From Paracoccus zhejiangensis (GTDB lineage: Bacteria > Pseudomonadota > Alphaproteobacteria > Rhodobacterales > Rhodobacteraceae), in contig NZ_CP025430.1 in NCBI RefSeq assembly GCF_002847445.1, positions 1,426,001 through 1,490,000 of the forward strand: a stretch of DNA of 64,000 bases, read 5' to 3'. The notes under the pieces were generated by a model that was not told the origin of the DNA, did no database searches, and saw nothing but the letters and a program-made list of their open reading frames with translations. The translations under genes were made by a program, and so were the position numbers. Of this stretch, positions 35,635-44,835 are shown in pieces (the first letter of the stretch is position 1; each line of letters starts with the position of its first letter).

Positions 35635-37419
35635 ATGACTTATAACCAGATCATCCTGTTCGCGATCTTCGCCGCCGTCATGGTGCTGATGTTCGCCGGC
35701 CGCTGGCGGCATGACCTGGTGGCCTTTGCCGGGCTGATGGCGGCGGTTCTGCTGGGCGTGGTGCCCTCGGCCGAGGCCTTTGCCGGTTTCGGACACCCGG
35801 CGACGATGGTGGTGGCGCTGATCCTCGTGGTCACGGCGGGGCTCAGGCGTTCCGGTGCCGAGGCGATGCTGACGCGGATCATCGAGGCGCGCGAACGCTC
35901 GGTCAGCCTGCATATCGCGGTGATGGGCGGCATCGGCGGGCTGATGTCGGGCTTCATGAACAATATCGCGGCGCTGGCGATCCTGATGCCCATCGACATG
36001 CAGGTCGCTCGCAAGGCCGGGCGGGCCGCCGGGCTGACGCTGATGCCGCTGGCCTTTGCCACCATCCTCGGGGGCATGCTGACGCTGATCGGCACGCCGC
36101 CGAACCTGATCGTCTCGGGCTTCCGGCAGGAGGTGCTGGGCGAGCCCTACCGGATGTTCGATTTCCTTCCCGTGGGTGGCGTGGTCGCGCTGGCCGGCAT
36201 CGCCTTCATCGCCCTGATCGGCTGGCGGTTGATCCCGATCCACGGCAGTGGTGCCTCGGAAGACCCCGCCCATGCCGCGCTGCGCGACTATCGCACGCAA
36301 CTGGTCGTGACCGAGGACAGCAGCATCTTGGGCAGCGCCGTCGGCGATCTGCAGGAGGAGGCCGAGAAGGCCGAGATCCGCATCCTCTCGGTCAGCCGCC
36401 ACGGCCACCCGGTCGAGGCGGATCTGGAGCAGATCGTCTTGGAGGCCGGCGATGTCCTCGCGCTGCGCAGCACCCCGGATGCGCTGGATGATTTCCGCTC
36501 GGCCCGCAAGCTCGCCTTTCCCGATGGCCGGCTCGAACCGCGCGCCCGTCGGCGCGAGGAGAACCAGCGACTGATCGAATGCCTCGTGCCGGTCGGCTCT
36601 CCGATCGTCGGGCGGACGGCGCAGTCGATCGGCATGGTGAACCGCTATGACACGGTGCTTCTGGGCCTGCGCCGTAGGGGCCGGATCATCGCCCGCGGCC
36701 TCTCGCGCCAGACCATCGAGCCGGGCGACCTGATGCTGCTCCTGATCCCCGAAAGCCGGGTGGACGAGGTGCCGGCGGCGTTGGGCGGCCTCAGGCTCGA
36801 CGGGGCGTCGCGCCCGGTGATGCGCGAGGCGCAGATGTGGCAGACCATCGGGCTTTTCGCGCTGGCGGTGGGCCTGACCAGCCTTGGGCTTGTCACCATG
36901 CCCATCGCGCTTGGCTGCGTGCTGGTGGCCTATGTGCTGTTCGGGGTTCTGTCGATCAGCGAGGTCTATGACCATATCGACTGGCCGGTGGTGGTGCTTC
37001 TGGGTTCGATGATCCCGCTTGGCGTGGCGCTGGACGCAACCGGTGGCACCGCGCTGATCGCCAGCGGCATCGTCGCGGCGACGCAAGGCGCGCCGGCCTG
37101 GGTGGCGCTGGTCCTGTTGATGGCGACGACCATGTTCCTGTCGGACGTGCTGAACAACAACGCCACCACCATCGTCGCCGCCCCGGTCGGCATAAGGCTG
37201 GCCGAGCAGCTGGGGGTGGATGCCGATGCCTTCCTGATGGGCGTGGCGGTCTCGGCCGCCTGCGCCTTCCTGACGCCCATCGGACATCAGAACAACACCC
37301 TGATCCTCGGCCCGGGCGATTACCATTTCAGCGATTACTGGCGCATGGGCCTGCCGCTCGAGGTGATCGTGATGCTGGTCTCGGTGCCGATGCTGCTGAT
37401 CGTCTGGCCGCTGGGGTGA
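35635..37419 (+). CDS. SLC13-family permease with RCK (TrkA-C) domains, copy 1
   Basis: Anion/dicarboxylate-type permease of 594 residues. Two blocks of helices (about 1-200 and 405-594) flank a soluble middle with two TrkA-C domains (near 225-300 and 320-395, with EAGDVLALRSTPD and EPGDLMLLLIPES). FMNNIAALAILMPI and LNNNATTIVAAPVGI are the paired hairpin motifs of the family, and TLIGTPPNLIVSGF and TPIGHQNNTLILGPG follow them. Substrate unknown; relatives carry sulfate, dicarboxylates or other anions. The ATG at 35635 is preceded by GCGAGGG. A second, different member is at 39395-41176. Confidence 0.87.
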   Translation: MTYNQIILFAIFAAVMVLMFAGRWRHDLVAFAGLMAAVLLGVVPSAEAFAGFGHPATMVVALILVVTAGLRRSGAEAMLTRIIEARERSVSLHIAVMGGIGGLMSGFMNNIAALAILMPIDMQVARKAGRAAGLTLMPLAFATILGGMLTLIGTPPNLIVSGFRQEVLGEPYRMFDFLPVGGVVALAGIAFIALIGWRLIPIHGSGASEDPAHAALRDYRTQLVVTEDSSILGSAVGDLQEEAEKAEIRILSVSRHGHPVEADLEQIVLEAGDVLALRSTPDALDDFRSARKLAFPDGRLEPRARRREENQRLIECLVPVGSPIVGRTAQSIGMVNRYDTVLLGLRRRGRIIARGLSRQTIEPGDLMLLLIPESRVDEVPAALGGLRLDGASRPVMREAQMWQTIGLFALAVGLTSLGLVTMPIALGCVLVAYVLFGVLSISEVYDHIDWPVVVLLGSMIPLGVALDATGGTALIASGIVAATQGAPAWVALVLLMATTMFLSDVLNNNATTIVAAPVGIRLAEQLGVDADAFLMGVAVSAACAFLTPIGHQNNTLILGPGDYHFSDYWRMGLPLEVIVMLVSVPMLLIVWPLG

Positions 37420-37656
37420 GGCTCGGCACTGCTGAAGCCATCATCGGGAACAAAGGGAAATCACCAGTTTAGAATTTTACCTCTGTCGCAACTGCGGTGG
37501 CTAACCCACATTTTGATCTTCACCAACTGAATTGACTGCAGTTTGGTTAAACTTGCGCCCTTAAAAATCCGAATTCAATCACATCTCATGCAAGGAAAGA
37601 TTTTTGTGATAAGCTGGGTTTGATATGATTCTTTTACTCGCATAGAGGATCTGTCC

Positions 37657-38514
37657 ATGAAGTTCCTTTCACTTTCGCTTGGCTTTCTCTGTCTGACGGC
37701 AGTTGCTGCTTTTGCCGAATGCGACCTTGCTCAGTTCGACCAGTCGCCCCCAGGGGCCGTGCGCGATACGGCGCAAGGCACTGCCACGCATTTCGAATGG
37801 GCCTCTGACGCCGATCCATCACCCGACGGGCACGGTCAACGTGCCTGGCACTTCATCCGCAACCTCCATGACGATAACCTATCGCTGATCTGGGAAAAAA
37901 CAGATGCCCTTATCCCTTTCGACCAACCACTCGGCAAGGATCAGGTCTCGTGTTTCAACAAATACAGCGCGACGTTCACAATAGATCAAGACGCGCCGAT
38001 CATAACGAGTGCGGATGGTCGGAAGGATGCCAGGGCCTACCTCCCCAGCGGAAACGCACAGAAGACCGGTGCCGAGGTCGGACGCGGCGGCGGTGAGATC
38101 AACGGTCTCGTTCGCGCGATCATTCGCTATTTCCAGAGTGATAAGGTACTTGTCATGCAGTTATATTCCTCCAGCAACGATATAGGCTTCCTTCTCGGTG
38201 TTACCGGCCTCGGCATTCCGGAGGACGTGCTGACTGGCGTAATTTCGGATAGAATTAATTTTGCGCCAATCTTCGAAGAAAACCTCGACGTTTTTGCGGG
38301 CACTGGTGATTTTGGCGTCCAGTTTGTTGAACCCGTCGAAAGCAGTCGGGCCATGACGCTCCGGTTCTCCGGAGAAGTTGAATTTGTATTCAACGATGTG
38401 GCCGAATTGGCTCCGGTGACACTGCCCTTAGCGATGTTGAACGCCGAGGGTCAGGTGCTTGCCGCCACCAAGATCGATCTTGGGCCACTCATCGAAAATC
38501 AGGAATCACGGTAA
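37657..38514 (+). CDS. Orphan secreted protein
   Basis: Exported protein of 285 residues, not recognised. The signal peptide (1-20) ends AFAEC. The mature part is rich in beta-type patterns, with cysteines at residues 22 and about 88 that may pair. RYFQSDKVLVMQLYSSSNDIGFLLGV near the centre and LRFSGEVEFVFNDVAELAPVTLPLAML near the end are its most regular stretches. The stop overlaps the next ATG (TAATG), so it forms a pair with that membrane protein. Base composition is less GC-rich than the surrounding genes and the upstream 230 bases are AT-rich, which may mean recent acquisition. Confidence 0.68.
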   Translation: MKFLSLSLGFLCLTAVAAFAECDLAQFDQSPPGAVRDTAQGTATHFEWASDADPSPDGHGQRAWHFIRNLHDDNLSLIWEKTDALIPFDQPLGKDQVSCFNKYSATFTIDQDAPIITSADGRKDARAYLPSGNAQKTGAEVGRGGGEINGLVRAIIRYFQSDKVLVMQLYSSSNDIGFLLGVTGLGIPEDVLTGVISDRINFAPIFEENLDVFAGTGDFGVQFVEPVESSRAMTLRFSGEVEFVFNDVAELAPVTLPLAMLNAEGQVLAATKIDLGPLIENQESR

Positions 38515-38867
38515 TGGCATTTGGCGTGAAAGAGGCGGGCCTGATTGGCGTCGCCGCTTTGGTCGGCTGGTTCGGCACGAACCTTCTGCCACCGCATCCC
38601 GGACTCGAGCTGACCGTTAGAGCCGTGGGCACCGTTGCCTGCATAGGCGGCGGGGCCATCGGCATCGCAGCAGCCGAGCTGAAAGGATGGCGATTGGCGG
38701 TCCTTGCTATCATTGCCGTCATCATCAGCACTCTGGGGATCGTCGGTTTTGATCAGATCGCAACAGGACAGCCAAGCGAGAATGCTGCGCTTCTGCTCTA
38801 CGTCCTGAGCGTGTTGATTTTTCTGCCGCTCGGGGTCCTGATCCAGCTTGCCGGACTCGCTGTTTAA
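38514..38867 (+). CDS. Small four-helix membrane protein paired with the orphan
   Basis: Protein of 117 residues with four predicted membrane helices (near 8-25, 37-53, 60-80 and 91-115). It has short polar loops and no recognised motif. It is translationally coupled to the secreted orphan by a TAATG overlap, so the two probably work together, for example as an exported factor and its membrane partner; this is inference from layout only. No terminator is seen behind it on the plus strand. Confidence 0.62.
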   Translation: MAFGVKEAGLIGVAALVGWFGTNLLPPHPGLELTVRAVGTVACIGGGAIGIAAAELKGWRLAVLAIIAVIISTLGIVGFDQIATGQPSENAALLLYVLSVLIFLPLGVLIQLAGLAV

Positions 38868-38934
38868 CGAGATAGCGCTGACGCGTCTGAACTTCGAACT
38901 TCCCGACTGAGTTGAACGCAGCAGCTACTTAACC

Positions 38935-38969
38935 AAAAAGCCGCGCGGACCCGTCAGGTCCGGCGCGGC
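38935..38969 (-). terminator. Rho-independent terminator (minus strand)
   Basis: A stem of about 12 bp, GCCGCGCCGGACC against GGTCCGCGCGGC with one bulged base, then TTTTT when read on the minus strand. It lies 24 bases behind the DUF1127-like gene. Confidence 0.85.
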
Positions 38970-38993
38970 GCAATCGTCACAATGCAAGGAAAC

Positions 38994-39230
38994 TCAGAGG
39001 TAGAGACCCGGACCGAAGATGCGGCGGACCTCGTCGGCGCGGGTGGTGCCGCACGCGGCCAGTTGGGCGTCGGTCTGCTGGCTCAGGCGGCGCAGCGCGG
39101 CGGCGCGGGGGCCGGCCTCGGCCAGCGCGATCAAGCCGCGACCGATGGCGCGGAAGGGCGCGGTCAGGGTGCTGGCGATGCTGGCAACGGGATTGGCGGT
39201 TTTCGGGGCGGCGCTGGTGATGTCAGCCAT
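38994..39230 (-). CDS. DUF1127-like small protein, copy 1
   Basis: Protein of 78 residues. The C-terminal part (ALRRLSQQTDAQLAACGTTRADEVRRIFG) resembles the DUF1127 family of short arginine-rich proteins, some of which affect phosphate metabolism or RNA turnover in alphaproteobacteria. The N-terminal part is alanine-rich and possibly disordered. AAGGAGGCCATC precedes the ATG and a strong terminator follows, so it is a single-gene unit. A second, better conserved DUF1127 protein is at 50751. Confidence 0.78.
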   Translation of the reverse strand: MADITSAAPKTANPVASIASTLTAPFRAIGRGLIALAEAGPRAAALRRLSQQTDAQLAACGTTRADEVRRIFGPGLYL

Positions 39231-39394
39231 GATGGCCTCCTTGTCGTCTCAATTGCGTCTTCCTCCCGCCGCAACATGTGGGACAGGGGACAGCCCGAGA
39301 CAAGGACCGATGCCGCAAAGCTGCGTTGCATCAGGGACATGGCAGGAAATGCTTGACGTAGCGTCAGAGGCGCCCCGCTGTATCACCCGCCAGG

Positions 39395-41176
39395 TCAGAG
39401 ATCCCAGAAGATCGGAATGACCAGCGAGGCGACGATCGCCATGAGGATGTTCAGCGGCAGGCCGACCCGGATGAAATCGGCGAAGCGATAACCGCCGGGA
39501 CCATAGACCAGCGTGTTGGTCTGATAGCCGATCGGGGTGGCAAAACTGGCCGAGGCGCCCATCATGACCGCCACGACCAGCGGACGCGGATCGACGCCCA
39601 GCTGCCCGGCCAGCGAGATCGCCACCGGCGTCACGATCACCGCGACGGCATTGTTCGTCACCGTCTCGGTCAGGAACATGGCGACCAGGTAGACCGCCAG
39701 CACCAGCCCCCAGCTTGGCACCTCGGCCAGCCAGGGCGCGATGCGCGTGACCACCAGTTCCACCGCACCCGAGCTTTCCAGCCCCGCCCCCACCGCCAGC
39801 ATGGCAAAGATCAGCGCCATCAGCTGGCCGTCGACAAAGCTCAGCGCCTCGTCGGCATCGATGCAGCGGGTGATCAGCACCACGCACACGCCGATGAAGG
39901 CGAGCACAAGGATCGGCGCGATGTTGAGGGCCGAGAGCGTAACCACGGCGACCAGCACGGCCACCACGATCGGCGCCTTCTTGCGGCGATAGGCGCGGTC
40001 CGAGGGGGCGTTCACCTCGACCATCTCCATGTCGCTCGACAGCCGCTGGATATCGCCCGGCGCCCCTTCCAAGAGCAGCGTATCGCCCACGCGCACCACC
40101 AGGTCGTCCAGCTGGCGGCCGATATTCTGGTTCTTGCGATGGGCCGCCAGCACATAGACGCCGTAACGGCGGCGCAGGCGCATCGATCCGAGCGAGCGCC
40201 CGACCATGTGGCAGCCCGGCGTGATCAGCACCTCGACCGTCGAAGTCTGCACCGAGGAAAGCTTGTCGGCCAGCCGCAGGTTCTTGTTGTTCTGCAGGCC
40301 CAGCACCTCGGACATGGGGGTGCGCAGCACCACCCGGTCGCCGGCCTCCAGCCGCACGGCGGCCAGATCGCGGCGCAGCGAATCGTCGCCGCGCAGCACG
40401 TCGATCACCCGGGCGGTGTCGCGGGTGAAGATATCCACCTCGTCCAGCGCCTTGCCGATCAGCGCCGAATCCTCGGGGATGGCGACCTCGGTGAAGAATT
40501 TCATCTTCGAGCGGCCACTGCCCATCAGCTGCGACATGGAATCGCGCTCGGGCAGCAGCTTCGGTGCCACCAAGAGCAGGTAGAGGATGCCGACCACCGC
40601 CATCGGCAGGCCGACCGGGGTGATCTCGAAGATCGAGAAGGGTTCCAGCCCGGCGCTGCGCGCCACGCCATCGACCAGAAGGTTGGTCGAGGTACCGATC
40701 ATCGTCACCGTGCCGCCGAGGATCGACAGGTAGGACAGCGGGATCAGCAGCTTGGACGGAGACATCTGCATCTCTTTTGCCAGCTGCATGAAGATCGGCA
40801 TCATCACCACGACCAGCGGCGTGTTGTTGACGAAGGCCGACATGGCGCAGACCACGCAGGAGATCAGCCCCAGCGTCATCATCGGATGGTCGCCCGCATG
40901 GCGCGCGGCCTTCTGGCCGATCCAGTCCAGCGCCCCGGTTCGGACCAGCCCGCCGACGATGATGAACATGAAGGCGATGGTCCAGGGCGCCGGGTTGGAC
41001 AGCACCCCGGCGATATGGTCGACCTTCAGGATGCCGAGGAACAAGAGCACCGTCGCGCCGAGGATGGCGGTCACCTCGGGCGGATAGACCTCGCGGACGA
41101 ACAGGGTCAGCATCCCGGCAATGATGACAATCGTGGCGATTGCCGATGCCGTCCCGGTCAGCTCAAATCCGAACAT
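39395..41176 (-). CDS. SLC13-family permease with RCK (TrkA-C) domains, copy 2
   Basis: Permease of 593 residues with the same plan as the protein at 35635: helices, two TrkA-C domains (near 220-295 and 305-385, with EAGDRVVLRTPMSEV and RVGDTLLLEGAPGD), then helices. FVNNTPLVVVMMPI and TVTNNAVAVIVTPVAI are the paired family motifs, and TMIGTSTNLLVDG and TPIGYQTNTLVYGPGGY follow. The two proteins share motifs, not close sequence, so they are old paralogues with possibly different substrates. The gene is divergent from nothing nearby; YmdB-type phosphodiesterase lies upstream on the same strand, 93 bases away. Confidence 0.88.
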   Translation of the reverse strand: MFGFELTGTASAIATIVIIAGMLTLFVREVYPPEVTAILGATVLLFLGILKVDHIAGVLSNPAPWTIAFMFIIVGGLVRTGALDWIGQKAARHAGDHPMMTLGLISCVVCAMSAFVNNTPLVVVMMPIFMQLAKEMQMSPSKLLIPLSYLSILGGTVTMIGTSTNLLVDGVARSAGLEPFSIFEITPVGLPMAVVGILYLLLVAPKLLPERDSMSQLMGSGRSKMKFFTEVAIPEDSALIGKALDEVDIFTRDTARVIDVLRGDDSLRRDLAAVRLEAGDRVVLRTPMSEVLGLQNNKNLRLADKLSSVQTSTVEVLITPGCHMVGRSLGSMRLRRRYGVYVLAAHRKNQNIGRQLDDLVVRVGDTLLLEGAPGDIQRLSSDMEMVEVNAPSDRAYRRKKAPIVVAVLVAVVTLSALNIAPILVLAFIGVCVVLITRCIDADEALSFVDGQLMALIFAMLAVGAGLESSGAVELVVTRIAPWLAEVPSWGLVLAVYLVAMFLTETVTNNAVAVIVTPVAISLAGQLGVDPRPLVVAVMMGASASFATPIGYQTNTLVYGPGGYRFADFIRVGLPLNILMAIVASLVIPIFWDL

Positions 41177-41269
41177 TCAACCCTCATGGCTGCGATCTGC
41201 CGTGATCTGCCGGCATGTTTCCCCGATTCCCGCAGGCGCTGCAAGGACCGTGCTGCTGCCGGCCAGCGA

Positions 41270-42091
41270 TCAAGCGCCGGTCCCGGGCGAGGGCTGCAGC
41301 CGCGGCCCCTGCCGGATCGGCAGGATCGAGGTGGCAAGCCCGGTTCGGTCATCGGTCTCGACGAAGACACCGCAGAGCGTCGCCTCTTCATTGGCGGGGG
41401 TAAAGCGGTCGCGGGCCATGCCGGTCAGGAAACGGCGCAGCGGCTCGGCCTTCTCCATGCCGATGATGCTGTCATAGTCGCCGCACATGCCGGCATCGCT
41501 GAGATAGGCGGTGCCGCGATTGAGGATCTGCGCATCCGCCGTCGGCACATGGGTATGGGTACCGACCACCAGACTGGCGCGGCCATCGCAGAAATGACCG
41601 GCCGCCATCTTCTCGCTGGTGGCCTCGGCATGGAAATCGATCAGCGCCGCCTGCACCATCCCACCCGGCGGATGGGCACGCAGCACCGCATCGAGGGCCG
41701 AGAACGGATCATCAAAAGGCCGCTTCATGAAAACCTGCCCCAACGCCTGCGCCACCAGGATCTTGCGCCCGCGCTGGTCCTGGAATACCCGCGCCCCCCG
41801 GCCCGGCGCTTCTCGGGCGAAGTTCAGCGGCCGGATGATCCGCGGCTCGCTGTCGATGAAGCCCAGCATGTCTTTCTGGTCAAAGGCATGGTCGCCAAGG
41901 GTCAGGCAATCGGCCCCGGCCTCCAGCAGCGTCTTGGCATGGGCGGCGGTCAGCCCCATGCCGCCACTGGCATTCTCGCCGTTCACCACGACGAAATCGG
42001 CGCGCAATTGCTGCCGCAGGGGGGCCAGACGCTCGGTGATGGCGCGGCGGCCCGCCTTGCCCATCACATCGCCGAGAAACAGGATCCGCAT
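41270..42091 (-). CDS. YmdB-family metallophosphoesterase
   Basis: Dimetal phosphoesterase of 273 residues. MRILFLGDVMGKAGRRA starts with the first Asp ligand, VVNGENASGGMG gives Asn and Glu, GDHAFDQ near residue 67 gives a histidine, DFHAEATSEK and GTHTHVPTADAQIL give the others. Relatives cleave 2',3'-cyclic nucleotides and influence RNA turnover. In many family members the fourth motif begins GNH, while here it is GDH, as in several alphaproteobacterial members. The ATG at 42091 fits the conserved start. Confidence 0.9.
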   Translation of the reverse strand: MRILFLGDVMGKAGRRAITERLAPLRQQLRADFVVVNGENASGGMGLTAAHAKTLLEAGADCLTLGDHAFDQKDMLGFIDSEPRIIRPLNFAREAPGRGARVFQDQRGRKILVAQALGQVFMKRPFDDPFSALDAVLRAHPPGGMVQAALIDFHAEATSEKMAAGHFCDGRASLVVGTHTHVPTADAQILNRGTAYLSDAGMCGDYDSIIGMEKAEPLRRFLTGMARDRFTPANEEATLCGVFVETDDRTGLATSILPIRQGPRLQPSPGTGA

Positions 42092-42229
42092 GATATCTGC
42101 CTAAGCCAAGCGCCGGGGCGCGGCAAGGGATCGCGACCGGCGGATTATTGCTATACTTTGAGTTGTTAGTTTTTCATTCATACCACTACCGGTAGAACCA
42201 CCCTGAAACGAACGGTTCAGGATCGGTCT

Positions 42230-42754
42230 ATGCGGCATATCGCGATATCTCTTCTATTGGCAATGCTTGCCGCCCCTGCCCTCGCGTCAGAGGGCGGTTG
42301 CAGCAGCAGCGGGCTGGCACCGGCGGTCTCGGCGCTGGCCCAGCAAACCAATGCCACGCGGGCGGCGCGCGGACAGGCGCAGCTGCGGGTCGATGCGAAG
42401 CTGAGCCAGGTGGCACAGCGCCATGCCTGCGATCTGGCCCGCCGTCAGGTGGTCAGCCATCGCGACAGCAAAGGCCGCAAGCCGATGGCACGGGTGAAAA
42501 GCGCAGGCTTCCGGGCCTGCTTCTCGGCCGAGAACGTCGCGCAGGGCACGAAATCGGCGGGTGGCACGGTGAAGGCGTGGCAGGGTTCCGCCGGCCATGC
42601 CCGGAACCAGCAGGACCCACGGGCGAAATCTATGGGCTTCGGCGTGGCGCAGGGGGCGGATGGGCGGCTTTACTGGGTCGGACTCTATGCGGCGCGGTGC
42701 GCGGTGCAGGAAGCCAGAGCCGCCGCCGGCAAGGTGCAGCCCTTCCGCTGGTAG
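42230..42754 (+). CDS. CAP-domain (SCP/PR1-like) secreted protein
   Basis: Secreted protein of 174 residues. The signal peptide (1-19) ends PALASE. The CAP domain begins at QQTNATRAARGQAQLRVDAKLSQVAQRHACDLARRQVVSHRDSKGRKP, with the family's first histidine in RHACDLA and second in SHRDS. AENVAQG and WQGSAGHARNQQDP are its second half. Bacterial CAP proteins have roles in wall or sterol binding; this one is unassigned. Cysteines at 23, 68, 96 and near 160 may form disulfides. The upstream 138 bases include an inverted repeat CCTGAA/TTCAGG at 42202-42221. Confidence 0.85.
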   Translation: MRHIAISLLLAMLAAPALASEGGCSSSGLAPAVSALAQQTNATRAARGQAQLRVDAKLSQVAQRHACDLARRQVVSHRDSKGRKPMARVKSAGFRACFSAENVAQGTKSAGGTVKAWQGSAGHARNQQDPRAKSMGFGVAQGADGRLYWVGLYAARCAVQEARAAAGKVQPFRW

Positions 42755-42764
42755 CCCCCGGCGT

Positions 42765-43853
42765 TCAGACGCTCAGCGCGATGACGTGATTGTCCCAGTT
42801 GCGCGGGCTGCGGGCCAGCGGCCTGACCGCCTCGCCCTCGGACATGAGCACGCCGCCGCTGCCATCGGTCATCAGGAAGCCCTGTGCCAGCCCGGCCAGG
42901 CCGCAGACATCGGCCCGCGTCACCGCGCCAAGGAAACTCCCTGCTGCATCAAAGCGATGCAGCCGCCCGCCGCGCGGCGAGGTGATCGCCACCTCGGCCC
43001 CCGTCCGGTCAAAGGCGATGCTGCCGGCATAGCCCTGCAAGACCCGCTGCTCAACCTCGGGCGCGCTGGCCAGAACCGGCGCCGCGCCCCGGCGATGCAG
43101 CCCGAGCAGCGGCACGATAGCCTCGGGATCGCCCTCCCATTGCATGGCAAAGCCGACCACCCCGCCCGGCCCCACGGCCAGATGCCGGATCGAGTTGAAA
43201 TGCAGGTCTTCCGCCAGCTCGACCGTTTCCAGCAGATCACCCTCGGGCGAGAGATAGGCGAGGTTCGGCCGCATCACCGGGATGTTCAGCTTGGTCCGAT
43301 CCGCCGGGTCGGTGGCGATGCCGCCATTGCCGATGACCAGCGTGTCATCCGCCAGCCGCACCACCTCATGCGGGCCGATGCCGCCGGTGGGCCGTTCGCC
43401 GATGCGGCGATAGTTGTCTGTCACCGACCAGAGGCCCAGATAGCCGGCGCTATCCTCGGCCCGCTGTTCGGTCGTGACCAGCAGATCACCGCCCGCGATG
43501 AAGACTCCGTGGCCGTTGAACTGCCGGCCCTCGGGCGGGGTCAGGCGATGGCGGACCTCGCCCCCGGCGCAATCGAGAACCAGCGCATAGGCGCCGGGCC
43601 GGCGGGCAAAGACCACCGCCTCGGGCCGGGTCGGATGACCGGCCCCGGCATGGCCGCGCGCGGGCAGCGGCACCCGAAAAGTGTCGGCGCCGCCCTCGGT
43701 CAGCCCGTAGAGCGCATAGCTTTCATCCGCCTCGCGCGCGCAGGCGAGGAAGGACGGGCTGCCGGCATCGGCCCAGCTGAGCCGGGGCACCGCCGAGGCG
43801 GCCAGAAGGGCGGCAAGGAAGCTGCGCCGGTTGGTCCGCATCTCAGTCGCCAT
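42765..43853 (-). CDS. DUF1513-family exported protein (iron-uptake operon)
   Basis: Exported beta-propeller-like protein of 362 residues, last gene of the imelysin operon. A twin-arginine-type leader (NRRSFLAALLAASA, near residues 8-21) suggests Tat export. FNGHGVF, GGIGPHEVVRL, LHFNSIRHLAVGPGG and PRNWDNHVIAL match DUF1513 proteins, which accompany imelysins and a dihaem oxidoreductase in iron-uptake loci. Role unknown. Two starts are possible: 43853 (used here) and 43841 (MRTNRRSF). It overlaps the preceding imelysin gene by 11 bases. Confidence 0.83.
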   Translation of the reverse strand: MATEMRTNRRSFLAALLAASAVPRLSWADAGSPSFLACAREADESYALYGLTEGGADTFRVPLPARGHAGAGHPTRPEAVVFARRPGAYALVLDCAGGEVRHRLTPPEGRQFNGHGVFIAGGDLLVTTEQRAEDSAGYLGLWSVTDNYRRIGERPTGGIGPHEVVRLADDTLVIGNGGIATDPADRTKLNIPVMRPNLAYLSPEGDLLETVELAEDLHFNSIRHLAVGPGGVVGFAMQWEGDPEAIVPLLGLHRRGAAPVLASAPEVEQRVLQGYAGSIAFDRTGAEVAITSPRGGRLHRFDAAGSFLGAVTRADVCGLAGLAQGFLMTDGSGGVLMSEGEAVRPLARSPRNWDNHVIALSV

Positions 43854-44835
43854 CCGCCGAGTTGAAGCCGGCGGCAACGCCAAGCTGCGCGCCCAGCTCC
43901 GCCTCGACCGCCTGCCGGATCTCCAGCACCCGCTGGCGCAGCACATCGGCGCGGAACCAGGCCTGCGCATCGGTGATGTCCTGAAAGCCGGGATCGACCA
44001 CCACACTGGCCGCCGCATCTGCCGCGTCAAAAGCGGCCTCGGTCAGCGGGATCGGCGCATCGGCCAGCGCGACTGCCAGCGCCCGCTGCGCCTTCAGCGA
44101 GGCGCGGATATTCGGCAGCGACCGGGCCGAGCGCCAGGCCTCGGCGCGCTTAGGATGGGGCTTGTCGAAACTGTCCAAGGGCCGGGCAAGGCGCTGATCC
44201 TCGGTGAATTCGAGCCCGGCCAGAAGCTGGGTATAAAGCGCCTGCACCGCCTCTTCAGGGGCCAGATAGGTGCTGTTGCCCGCCTCTCCCGCCGTGGTCA
44301 GCGTGGCGGCAAAGCCTTCGCGCCAGCCCGCGTCCAGCGCCTTGGCCTGCGCTGCCAGATCGGCGGCCACCGTGGCGGTCAGGGCGCAACGATAGGCGGG
44401 ATCGCCGGCGGGGTCCGGGTCAAAGACCAGCGTATCGAGCGCAAAGAACCCCCGCGCCGCCGCCGAGACCTGCACATATTCCGCCGGATCGGTGCCAAGC
44501 GGGTCCTGATCGGCGATCATCCGGTTCAGTGCGCGCGGTGTGGCCGAGCGGGTATCGGGCCAGAAGGCGATGGTGATCGCCGCCAGTTCGCCGGGGCCAA
44601 GCCGCAGATGACCGACCTGCATCCAGGCGTCAAAAGCCGCGCCATAGGCGGGCCGGATCGCCGCCGGATCGCAGCTTGCCGCCGTCGCCTCGGCCAGCGC
44701 CTGCGTGGTGCTGGCCAGCGCGGAATAGCCCGGCAGGATCTGCGTCTCGACCGCGCGGGCCAGATCGGCGCTTGCGGGTGCGGCTAGCGACAGGGCCAGT
44801 CCCGCCGCGAGGAAGAATGTCTTGGTACCAGGCAT
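43843..44835 (-). CDS. Imelysin-family periplasmic protein, copy 2
   Basis: Periplasmic helical protein of 330 residues, third gene of the operon. The signal peptide (1-23) ends APASAD. ETQILPGYSALASTTQALAEA is the usual first helix. MQVGHLRLGP holds the GxHxxE-like region in a degenerate form, and FFALDTLVFDPD follows. The ATG overlaps the dihaem-oxidoreductase stop by one base (TGATG). It is shorter and more divergent than the imelysin at 46408 and may bind a different metal form. Confidence 0.86.
   Translation of the reverse strand: MPGTKTFFLAAGLALSLAAPASADLARAVETQILPGYSALASTTQALAEATAASCDPAAIRPAYGAAFDAWMQVGHLRLGPGELAAITIAFWPDTRSATPRALNRMIADQDPLGTDPAEYVQVSAAARGFFALDTLVFDPDPAGDPAYRCALTATVAADLAAQAKALDAGWREGFAATLTTAGEAGNSTYLAPEEAVQALYTQLLAGLEFTEDQRLARPLDSFDKPHPKRAEAWRSARSLPNIRASLKAQRALAVALADAPIPLTEAAFDAADAAASVVVDPGFQDITDAQAWFRADVLRQRVLEIRQAVEAELGAQLGVAAGFNSADGD

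Noticed and set aside
37527..38930. Possible direct repeats flanking the orphan pair (TGAATTGACTGCAG against TGAGTTGAACGCAG)
   Set aside because: Only 11 of 14 bases match and there is no integrase or target duplication, so chance similarity is likely.
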